Source of the DNA: JAFGUF01 sp040883315
GTDB taxonomy: Bacteria > Bacillota > Clostridia > Christensenellales > UMGS416
DNA: 64,000 bases
NCBI GenBank assembly: GCA_040883315.1
Contig: JBFLKU010000011.1
Location: 124,001 to 188,000 of the forward strand
Direction of reading: 5' to 3'
The notes beneath the pieces are model-generated. The model did not search any database and was not told the DNA's origin. It saw nothing but the letters and a program-made list of their open reading frames with translations. Shown here one piece after another: positions 8,608 through 15,495 of the stretch (positions within the stretch are counted from its first letter, which is position 1; each line of letters opens with the position of its first letter). The translations under genes were made by a program, and so were the position numbers.

Positions 8608-9087
8608 CTATTTTGTAGTTATAGTTTGCCACTCAGCCACTAAATCCTCCAGCGAATATCTGGCATTTGCAGGACTAGTGGATGGAAGATATATTGCCTC
8701 TCTATTAACTGCCCTTTTAATATATTTATTATACAGCTTTTCCGCCGTCTTTCCGTTTACGTATATCTCCCTTATATCACAATTATTCAATATAGTAGAT
8801 ATGTCATTTGCTACCACGTTTTTTATGCTGCTGTCGGCAGAGCCTGTTATATCACAGGATGCTATCACATCCCATACGGCAATAGAATGTGTCAGCAGAA
8901 ATTCTTTCTTCTCTTCCGCATCATCAGGCTCACCGCTACCGAAGACATACGCAAGTACTTTCCAAAATCTATTCTGCCGATGCCCATAGAAAAATTCCTC
9001 TTCTCTGGATTTAACAGAAGGAAAGCTGCCTAAAATTAATATTTTTGAGTTTTCATTATATATTGGCGATATTGGATGTTTTGGCAT
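8608..9087 (-). CDS. DNA-deoxyinosine (hypoxanthine) glycosylase, UDG superfamily
   Basis: 159 aa. The N-terminal HPISPIYNENSKILILGSFPS followed by FFYGHRQNRFWKVLAYVFG is typical of UDG family 6 enzymes, also annotated as G/T mismatch uracil-DNA glycosylases. A C-terminal LPSTSPANARYS segment forms the second active-site motif. Known members excise deamination products such as hypoxanthine from DNA. GGAG precedes the ATG. The gene converges with the TetR gene, stop codons only two nt apart. Confidence 0.87.
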   Translation of the reverse strand: MPKHPISPIYNENSKILILGSFPSVKSREEEFFYGHRQNRFWKVLAYVFGSGEPDDAEEKKEFLLTHSIAVWDVIASCDITGSADSSIKNVVANDISTILNNCDIREIYVNGKTAEKLYNKYIKRAVNREAIYLPSTSPANARYSLEDLVAEWQTITTK

Positions 9088-9184
9088 GCTATTCTCTCCA
9101 ATTCATAAACTATGTTAATTATATCATAATGTATTTGATAAAATGGCTCAATTTGATAAATTCAAACGCTTTGTTTAAAACATT

Positions 9185-9227
9185 TTGTTGTATTTTTCTT
9201 TTTTATAATTTATTATATTAGTATATG
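9185..9227 (+). promoter_or_regulatory. promoter giving a near-leaderless tetR mRNA
   Basis: A -35-like TTGTAT (9188-9193), 17-nt spacer and -10-like TATTAT (9211-9216) end 8 nt before the ATG at 9225. No Shine-Dalgarno motif lies between -10 and ATG. Confidence 0.4.
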
Positions 9228-9815
9228 AAGCAATTTGATTCAATAAAAGAAAAAATATTGGATAGAACTCTTTATCTGATTGGCAAAAAAGGAGCGACTG
9301 ATGTTTCTGTGCGAGAAATCGCAAAGGAAGCAGGAGTGAATGTGGCTGCTATAAATTATCATTTTCGCACAAAGGAGATGATGCTAAAAGAAATGGAAAA
9401 TCTATTTATTGATAATTATAATCAAGTATATGATGTGCTGGATGATAAAAAGCTAGGTGCAGAAGAAAAAATAGAAAAATTACTAAACGAAATAATAGAA
9501 TATACTATCCACTATCCCGGAATTACTATTTTACTAAACAAGAAAATGGCAGATAAGAAAAGTGAAATGGGCAGATATGTGGACAAAAGTATAAAAGAAA
9601 AATCCAAAAAGATAAAAGCTCTTATCAAGCAAATAACGGGAAACCAAGATGATGAAGTTGCGGCTTTTAATGAAGTTGTTTTGCTTTCATCCATTGTATA
9701 TCCTGCATCAGATAGTCAGTCCATATCCTTTTATAACGATTTGAATTTAAGCGACAAAACTTCTAGAGAAAAATACGTAAAACATATTATAAAGATAATG
9801 AAAGGAAGAGAATAG
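9225..9815 (+). CDS. TetR/AcrR family transcriptional regulator
   Basis: 196 aa. An N-terminal HTH (ILDRTLYLIGKKGATDVSVREIAKEAGVNVAAINYHFRTKEMMLKEM, about 11-57) is followed by a helical ligand domain. There is no ribosome binding site; a promoter-like sequence ends 8 nt before the ATG, suggesting a leaderless message. The stop codon overlaps the GTG start of the epimerase gene (TAGTG), so the two genes are coupled. The regulator probably controls its own operon. Confidence 0.88.
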   Translation: MKQFDSIKEKILDRTLYLIGKKGATDVSVREIAKEAGVNVAAINYHFRTKEMMLKEMENLFIDNYNQVYDVLDDKKLGAEEKIEKLLNEIIEYTIHYPGITILLNKKMADKKSEMGRYVDKSIKEKSKKIKALIKQITGNQDDEVAAFNEVVLLSSIVYPASDSQSISFYNDLNLSDKTSREKYVKHIIKIMKGRE

Positions 9816-10822
9816 TGAAAGTATTTATTGTAGGCGGAACAGGGTTCATTGGGTATTACACTACCCTTGAGCAATTGAAAAGAGGAAACACAGTATCCAC
9901 AATATCCCTAGCGGATATCGAGATTGGTGACTGGTTTCCAAAAGAAGTAGAAGTGAAGCATGGAGATGTGTTTAAAATGAGCAGCAAGGAGCTGAAAAAG
10001 CTCTTTGTTGGATACGACGCAATGGTATATGCTGTAGGCCCAGACGACAGATATCTGCCGGATGGCTCAGCAACAGAATTTTTCCAAAATGCACTAGTAA
10101 AAAAATGTGGACGTGTTGTGGCTGCTGCTCGCGATGCAGGCGTAAAAAAATGCGTGGTATGCGGCTCATATTTTTCATACTTTGATAAAAAATTCCCTAA
10201 AAGAAAACTGGCAGAGCATCACCCGTATATCAATGCCCGCAGAGCACAGGAAAAGCGCGTGATATCAGAAGGCAAAGGAAAAATGGACGTTATGATTCTA
10301 GAGCTGCCATACATTTTCGGCACTATGCCAGAGCGTGTGCCAATCTGGAAAGATATTTTAGTAAAGATGCTCTATACTAGCGAAAAAATCAGCTATCCAA
10401 GAGGCGGAACAGCAATGGTCAGTGTTCAAACTGTGGCAGAAGCTGCATCTGGTGCTTTGGAAAACGGAGTGCACGGCGAATGCTATCCTATCGGCGATGA
10501 TAACAAAACATGGGTAGAGATGCTGAAACTCATGCTGAAATTTATGGGAATGGAGCACAAAAAAATCGTTACAGTACCCACATTTTTAATGACTATGTAC
10601 GGAAAAAATCTTCTGAAAGAGGAAGCCAAAAATGGCAAAGAGCCTGGGCTGAATTATGCCCACCTCTTTAAGGATATACAGCAAAGGAAAAGCTTTATAG
10701 ATGCCACTGAGGTGAAGAAAAAGCTAGGATACAAAGGCGGCGATGTAGACGAAGCCATACAAGTAACAGTGCAGCGCTGTGTAGAAGAGCTGAAAAAAGA
10801 CAATGTTAATCCCGTTATGTAG
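9815..10822 (+). CDS. NAD-dependent epimerase/dehydratase family protein
   Basis: 335 aa, GTG start preceded by AGGAAGAG. The N-terminal Rossmann motif KVFIVGGTGFIGYYTT has the GxxGxxG signature of extended short-chain dehydrogenases. The usual YxxxK catalytic pair is not obvious: the segment around 130-150 reads HHPYINARRAQEKRVI rather than a canonical YxxxK. It may therefore be an atypical NmrA-like or epimerase-like member. Substrate unknown. It is translationally coupled to the upstream TetR gene. Confidence 0.82.
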   Translation: MKVFIVGGTGFIGYYTTLEQLKRGNTVSTISLADIEIGDWFPKEVEVKHGDVFKMSSKELKKLFVGYDAMVYAVGPDDRYLPDGSATEFFQNALVKKCGRVVAAARDAGVKKCVVCGSYFSYFDKKFPKRKLAEHHPYINARRAQEKRVISEGKGKMDVMILELPYIFGTMPERVPIWKDILVKMLYTSEKISYPRGGTAMVSVQTVAEAASGALENGVHGECYPIGDDNKTWVEMLKLMLKFMGMEHKKIVTVPTFLMTMYGKNLLKEEAKNGKEPGLNYAHLFKDIQQRKSFIDATEVKKKLGYKGGDVDEAIQVTVQRCVEELKKDNVNPVM

Positions 10823-10840
10823 TGTTACTATAAGTATATG

Positions 10841-10876
10841 AAAAAATAACCTCCGTTTATTCGGAGGTTATTTTGT
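10841..10876 (+). terminator. bidirectional intrinsic terminator
   Basis: The hairpin AAAATAACCTCCG/CGGAGGTTATTTT (arms about 10843-10855 and 10862-10874) has T-rich flanks in both directions. It lies between the convergent epimerase and degV genes. Confidence 0.85.
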
Positions 10877-10888
10877 ATTAATAATAAA

Positions 10889-11734
10889 TTATTTCATTTG
10901 ATAGGTCACCGTCATGCAGTTTCGTCCTACAAAGCTAGTGTTGAAGTGGCTTGAGGTACACACTATTACAGTTTGGAAATATGCCAATTTCTTAACACAT
11001 TCTAAAACCTGTGATATATAGTCTTCATCTGCCAATGTATAAGTCAAAAATATTAGTTCAGGCTTTATATCACGCAGATTTTTAAAAACCTTGCTGCAGA
11101 AGTTCTTTAAAGCTTTTGGCATGGAGTATCCGACTATCTCTGCGTCTCTTTCGTCGTCTTTGCTCATTGCAAATGCAAACTTTGCATTAAATAGATTGGT
11201 TCCTGCTGCCACAATTTTGGGCACTGCTCCAGCATACTTCAAGAAGTCCATCGAGTCCATCAGTGCAGTCTGCCTTAGCATATCTATAGATCTTTCACAG
11301 GTCGCTGCTATCTGCTGAGCAGATATTCCCTCTCTTGCCATTTTGGCTGCCTTCACCGACAAAAACCCTACATTGCCGGAAAATCTCATGGTATTTATAA
11401 TAAAAATATTACTGTCCGGAAATTTTGTGGATGCATAGCACGCACAGTCATAGTTTGATATCGCTGAGCTTCCGGCTGTGATGCACACAATGTCGTTTCC
11501 TTCATTCACGTATCGCTGAAACGCCTCTGCATACTGGTCTCCGCTCACTCCGCTGAATTCCGGTACTTTCTTGTTCTTTTCTATCCACTCCACCATTTCC
11601 AATACGCTTATATCAGATGCCATCATCCGCTTCCCGTCCATTTTTATCTCAATCGGCATCACCTCTATGCCATACTCATCTGCCACCTCTGCGGAAATGT
11701 CACTTATTGCATCTGTTATAATCTTAACACTCAT
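10889..11734 (-). CDS. DegV family fatty-acid-binding protein
   Basis: 281 aa. It begins VKIITDAISDISAEVADEYGIEVMPIEI and contains the ITAGSSAISNYDCACYAS block, as in DegV/FakB proteins. Known family members bind a fatty acid and present it to the kinase FakA. It is one of three paralogues in the window. The other two (33523, 34489) lie beyond the inserted island next to guaA, so before insertion this gene lay downstream of guaA on the same strand. Confidence 0.87.
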   Translation of the reverse strand: MSVKIITDAISDISAEVADEYGIEVMPIEIKMDGKRMMASDISVLEMVEWIEKNKKVPEFSGVSGDQYAEAFQRYVNEGNDIVCITAGSSAISNYDCACYASTKFPDSNIFIINTMRFSGNVGFLSVKAAKMAREGISAQQIAATCERSIDMLRQTALMDSMDFLKYAGAVPKIVAAGTNLFNAKFAFAMSKDDERDAEIVGYSMPKALKNFCSKVFKNLRDIKPELIFLTYTLADEDYISQVLECVKKLAYFQTVIVCTSSHFNTSFVGRNCMTVTYQMK

Positions 11735-12099
11735 CTAGCCTACCTCCATATTTCTTTATATCTATGTATAATAAGTAAGATTGCTATATAATAAACATCA
11801 TTTTTAATTAATCCTTATTTTTTTGTGTTTTTTGTGCAATAATATGTAGAGATATATGAAAATTGAAAATTGCTTTATCTGTCAATACCGTAGAGAGTGG
11901 AGATTTTTCCGCAGTAAATACTACACGTGTCTTGATGGATTTATAGGTGTAATAGTACATAATTAAATTTTCAAATTAACCATTCTAGGTAACGCTTGAT
12001 AAATATTAGCATACAATTTATAATAAATGTAATTAATTAACATACCATTTAATTTAACTTCATTACTAACTCGAAGCTGCTTGATGATTTTATGGGTGA
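11735..12099. other. non-coding stretch upstream of degV, left edge of foreign DNA
   Basis: An AT-rich stretch of 365 nt without a credible gene. It presumably holds the degV promoter. The left end of the foreign DNA must fall here, since an XRE remnant begins at 12100. I found no copy of the guaA-type core repeat in it. Confidence 0.5.
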
Positions 12100-12501
12100 A
12101 TTGCTCAATATGAATCAGGTAAACGTATTCCAAAGGGGGATATTATACCTGCAATAGCTTATGCCTTGAAAGTTAGCGAACTAGCACTTACATCACCCGA
12201 TACAAGTAGTGGTTATGGCTTAATGCACACTTTATTTGAGTTAGAAGATAAATATGGTTTTAGAGTTGCTAAAATCGACGGTAGGATATGTTTGAAGATT
12301 GCAGCTACATCAGATTATAGCCATCGTATAAATGATGAACTGGAATCATGGTTTAAAGAGTATACCAAACTTAAAGATGATGATATTACATTAGATGATT
12401 ATAATGAATGGAGATATAGATTTCCTGAAATACGGGTTGAGAGAACTAAAAAAGCATTAGATGCTATGAGAAATTATGAAAAAGATAATTCTCTTGAATA
12501 A
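12100..12501 (+). pseudogene. beheaded XRE-family regulator
   Basis: The reading frame from 12100 gives IAQYESGKRIPKGDIIPAIA and continues to a stop at 12501. It aligns along its length with the intact XRE regulator at 31038-31541 (IAQYESGKRTPKEDILNRIA, then MHTLFxLEDxYGxx). An in-frame TGA (12097-12099) stands directly before it, and the first part of the helix-turn-helix is missing. The only possible start inside is a TTG at 12166 without a ribosome site. I read it as the remnant of an element-borne regulator. Confidence 0.75.
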
Positions 12502-12541
12502 TATTTTTAACATACGATTGTTTTACACAAGGAGGTAATGT

Positions 12542-12763
12542 GTGAAGAATTTATTAAAACAAATCGAAACAATGCTGGATAATGGTGATATAGTAGGTGC
12601 AATTGAATCTGAAATTGAAAGATTAAATAATGAAAAGACTCAGAAGGAAGTAGAATTAATTAATGCAAAGAAAGAAAACAAAAAGATGTTTATTATTACT
12701 ATAATCTCTTTAATCGTCACCATATTAAGCATTATTGTTACTTTAACTTCACTATTCCAATAA
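12542..12763 (+). CDS. small membrane protein with coiled coil
   Basis: 73 aa, GTG start with a very strong AAGGAGGT ribosome site 5 nt upstream. Residues about 1-48 are charged and helical (ESEIERLNNEKTQKEVELINAKKENKK). Residues 49-71 form one hydrophobic helix (MFIITIISLIVTILSIIVTLTSLF). No family recognised. It lies in the left island remnant, 40 nt after the XRE pseudogene and 31 nt before another single-helix protein. Confidence 0.65.
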   Translation: MKNLLKQIETMLDNGDIVGAIESEIERLNNEKTQKEVELINAKKENKKMFIITIISLIVTILSIIVTLTSLFQ

Positions 12764-12794
12764 TAAAGATAACTCATCAATTAGGTAGGTAATT

Positions 12795-13343
12795 ATGACA
12801 ACAACTGACTGGATTGCAATCATTTCAATTATTATTGCTATTTTCTCATTGATGTATTCGATTATAACAAACAGAGACAAGTTTGTTATATCTGCAAGTG
12901 AAAGAAAAAACATATTAGACTGGTATGAAAAGACTAACACTGTAATTGAAATGTTAATGACTCAAACAGATGCTACAGATGGAAAAATTAAAAAGGAAAC
13001 ATTAGCAACCCTTTCTACAATGATAGAGGTAGGTAGGTTTTATTTCCCAAATATATCTAATGGAATTGGCAAACATAAACCAGCTGCATATCAAGGGTCT
13101 AGACATTCAATCCTAACCTTTTTAATTTATATTTATAATATAGGAAAGGATAAAAACATTTCAAATCATATAAATCATATTATTATTCTAAGAAGAGCAT
13201 ATACATCTGCTGTTTTTGTATATCTTAAACCACGAGAATATTTAAGAAAGTTAAAACAAAATTCTTACTTGAAAATCAGTGATGATTTTAAATTTGAAGA
13301 TTTTATTAAATCAAAACATCCTGAAAAATACAGATTTTATTAA
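12795..13343 (+). CDS. hypothetical protein with N-terminal membrane helix
   Basis: 182 aa. A signal-anchor helix at about 5-24 (WIAIISIIIAIFSLMYSIIT) precedes a soluble domain rich in basic and aromatic residues (NKDKFVISASERKNILDWYEK-like start, DFKFEDFIKSKHPEKYRFY end). No family recognised. It probably shares a transcript with the 73-aa membrane protein and is followed by a strong terminator. It is cargo of the left island remnant. Confidence 0.65.
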   Translation: MTTTDWIAIISIIIAIFSLMYSIITNRDKFVISASERKNILDWYEKTNTVIEMLMTQTDATDGKIKKETLATLSTMIEVGRFYFPNISNGIGKHKPAAYQGSRHSILTFLIYIYNIGKDKNISNHINHIIILRRAYTSAVFVYLKPREYLRKLKQNSYLKISDDFKFEDFIKSKHPEKYRFY

Positions 13344-13348
13344 TTAAT

Positions 13349-13388
13349 AAAACTCTTGCCTTGGTATCAAATAAAGCAAGAGTTTTTT
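13349..13388 (+). terminator. intrinsic terminator
   Basis: AAAACTCTTGC (13349-13359) pairs with GCAAGAGTTTT (13376-13386) and is followed by T residues. It ends the small membrane protein operon. Confidence 0.85.
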
Positions 13389-13414
13389 CATTATTCGTTG
13401 TTACTAAACAAAAT

Positions 13415-13446
13415 TTGTTATCATTTTGTTATCAAAAATAGTATCA
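13415..13446 (+). repeat. integrase arm-type repeats of the left element (three TTGTTATCA-like copies)
   Basis: TTGTTATCA at 13415-13423 and 13426-13434, and ATAGTATCA at 13438-13446, are spaced 11-12 bp in one orientation. They end 47 bp before the core repeat at 13493. That placement matches the arm-like repeats 59 bp before the guaA core, as expected for the right end of a second element. Confidence 0.6.
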
Positions 13447-13454
13447 AAGTCCAA

Positions 13455-13478
13455 AAAAGCCTTTAAATAAAGGCTTTT
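13455..13478. terminator. AAAAGCCTTT/AAAGGCTTTT hairpin near the att core
   Basis: A perfect 10-bp inverted repeat with loop AAAT lies between the arm-type repeats and the core. It is A/T-flanked on both sides, so it could be a bidirectional terminator insulating the element end. Confidence 0.55.
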
Positions 13479-13492
13479 CAAATCATATACAA

Positions 13493-13504
13493 CTACTCCC
13501 ACTC
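13493..13504. repeat. attL core of the guaA island
   Basis: CTACTCCCACTC is identical, in the same orientation, to 31973-31984, the last four codons of guaA read on the opposite strand (Glu-Trp-Glu-stop). The 3' end of guaA is a known integration site for genomic islands. Repeats of integrase-arm type occur on both sides of this copy. Confidence 0.72.
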
Positions 13505-13603
13505 GGTACGAAACAGTAAATACTAAACAAATTAGCTTAGAGAATATGGAACGTGGTCGTTGTCCTGTATAAATTATTCTTTTCTTATAGACTACCTGAT
13601 TAA

Positions 13604-13623
13604 TTGTTGTCAGATTGTTGCCA
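13604..13623 (+). repeat. integrase arm-type repeats at the left end of the island
   Basis: TTGTTGTCA (13604-13612) and TTGTTGCCA (13615-13623) are spaced 11 bp. The same motif and spacing recur at the right end (31895-31914). Confidence 0.6.
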
Positions 13624-13679
13624 GAGGTTTGTGAAATCATTTTATCATATTAGTTCTTACATATCAACTAAGCTTTGTT

Positions 13680-15305
13680 TTAAACTACGTAATTTATATA
13701 TATTTTAGGCAAATAACCTTTTAATCTAACTTCTTTTTTCCAATAGTCAAGTTTGTTTTTTAAGATAATCATCTTTAAGTCTGATATTCTAACATTTTCT
13801 TCTTCAATAGGCAATCTTGTTTTCCGATCTAATATTAGCAATAATGCTATCTCTTTGATACCATTTACTAGTTCAATTCTACCTTGATGATATAAATCCA
13901 ATGCAAGTAGCGATTGGTCAATTGCATAGCATAATTTTGCAGAACTTTTACCAATTTTAACAGTATACATACAATCGTCTTTATATAAATCCATTACTTC
14001 ATATTTATGGCTATCTAGCTTTTCCAAATCTCTGTCAAAATTCTCAAATCCCTGATTTGTTAACATATCGTTATAATAACGTTCTCTATAATATTTATTT
14101 CTCAATTTGTTTTTTATATCTTCTTCAATCATACCTTCATACTCATCTTCATCTTTTTCTTTAGAATATTTTGAGTCAATATAGCTCATATACTCATCCA
14201 TATGTAAATCATAATAAGGATAGTTTATACATTGAATTTCTAAAATTGAATTATTAATATATATTAAGTAATCGTTATTATATCTATACCATTTCCCATC
14301 TTGTAAAACTGTATTTTGAGCTTCATTAGTCGAGAAAATATGATTAAATATTTGCTCTGTATAAACAGAAATTCCGTCACGATAAACGCATATCTTACCT
14401 TTTTCAACTACATCTTTTAAGTCAAGATTATTTTCAGCTGCAAATTCTCTAATAGTTGCATTATTAATACCATCTACAAATTGATTCTTTCTAGAATACC
14501 TTATCTCATATTGATCTGAACTTGTAAAAATAATGTTTGTCGCATGAATACTATATTCAGAAAACTCTATTTCTTCAGTTTCATCATCTATGTTTTCTAA
14601 CATATTTTGTGTCAATAATTCTATTTCATTTGAATCCTTTATTTTATCAAAAGTTGGTATTTTAACAAGTTCAGGCTTATTGTCAATAGTATCTTCAATG
14701 TAAAGAATTATTTTTGCTAGTTTTTCTAAACTAGGTGCATCCACAGCAAATTTGATTGAGTTCCCTATTTCGATACTAGATTTAAATAACTCGAAATTTT
14801 CAGCCAGTTTTTGGTTTGCATTTAATTTAGTTAATGCTTCTCCGCTATCAAAATTTATATTAATGTAATCAATAAAGCTGTTAACTGTTTTGTTTCTCTG
14901 TAAATTAGGGTTTGTTAAAGCTGTTATTTTTATGTTACTATATTCTAATCTTCTACCATAATCAAAAGGAAAATCTCTATCACAGTATCTATCTACAAAA
15001 AAGTATGCATAGCTAAATGATACTGCATAAACATTTTCATCTACTTCAATGCTAACAATACCTCTTGGATTACTTTTTGTAACTGCACTTAAATCTGTCT
15101 CAAAACTATCCAAAACCCATTGCCAGCTTATATCCTCTTCCGTTTCTTGCGGATCATAATATAAACACATATCAAATTCACGGTCAATACCATCTATATT
15201 TACTGTAATTGTTACTGCACCTTTTTCAACATAGTAATCGGTTATCTCTGTGAAGAAATCTTCCTTTTTTTCATTCTCTATTTTATAAATGTTAATATGT
15301 GCCAT
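13680..15305 (-). CDS. DUF6119 / TIGR04141-like sporadically distributed protein
   Basis: 541 aa. The start at 15305 follows GAGGAG by 7 nt. The N-terminal MAHINIYKIENEKKEDF, a central DGKWYRYNNDYL segment, and the C-terminal YEVMDLYKDDCMYTVKIGKSSAKL...SLLALDLY block resemble the TIGR04141/DUF6119 family. That family is patchily distributed and often found beside restriction-modification genes. I see no catalytic motif. It is the leftmost cargo gene, ending 56 bp inside the element's left repeats. Family match is from memory of the pattern, so moderate certainty. Function unknown, defence role inferred from context. Confidence 0.62.
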   Translation of the reverse strand: MAHINIYKIENEKKEDFFTEITDYYVEKGAVTITVNIDGIDREFDMCLYYDPQETEEDISWQWVLDSFETDLSAVTKSNPRGIVSIEVDENVYAVSFSYAYFFVDRYCDRDFPFDYGRRLEYSNIKITALTNPNLQRNKTVNSFIDYININFDSGEALTKLNANQKLAENFELFKSSIEIGNSIKFAVDAPSLEKLAKIILYIEDTIDNKPELVKIPTFDKIKDSNEIELLTQNMLENIDDETEEIEFSEYSIHATNIIFTSSDQYEIRYSRKNQFVDGINNATIREFAAENNLDLKDVVEKGKICVYRDGISVYTEQIFNHIFSTNEAQNTVLQDGKWYRYNNDYLIYINNSILEIQCINYPYYDLHMDEYMSYIDSKYSKEKDEDEYEGMIEEDIKNKLRNKYYRERYYNDMLTNQGFENFDRDLEKLDSHKYEVMDLYKDDCMYTVKIGKSSAKLCYAIDQSLLALDLYHQGRIELVNGIKEIALLLILDRKTRLPIEEENVRISDLKMIILKNKLDYWKKEVRLKGYLPKIYINYVV

Positions 15306-15380
15306 TCGTCTCTCCTCTTTAAACTTATATTAATCTACATCAAGAGACATATTCTTAAATATATAAGTATAGTACTATAT

Positions 15381-15495
15381 ATGATAAATACCATCAGCAT
15401 GGCAATATGACATGCAAGATCTTGCTTTGTTAGTTAGGTCATAATCTGCAAAGCAAAAATGACCAGTTGGGTAGGACCAACATGGCATTTATCAT
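15381..15495. repeat. structured inverted-repeat element between STAND and DUF6119 genes
   Basis: A 14-bp outer stem (ATGATAAATACCAT at 15381-15394 with ATGGCATTTATCAT at 15482-15495, 13 of 14 paired) encloses several inner stems. These are palindrome GCAAGATCTTGC (15414-15425), TTGCTTTG/CAAAGCAA (15422-15429, 15449-15456), GGTCAT/ATGACC (15437-15442, 15459-15464) and GTTGG/CCAAC (15466-15470, 15477-15481). Some inner stems exclude each other. The element begins exactly at the stop codon of the STAND gene. It could be a structured RNA, a REP/MITE-like insertion, or a complex terminator. Confidence 0.6.

Noticed and set aside
9815..10822. Classical UDP-sugar epimerase
   Set aside because: The Rossmann motif is good but the YxxxK catalytic pair is not visible, so only a family-level call is made.
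11861..11930. Left attachment site for the older island
   Set aside because: A GAGTGG-containing stretch was considered, but it does not match the CTACTCCCACTC core in either orientation.
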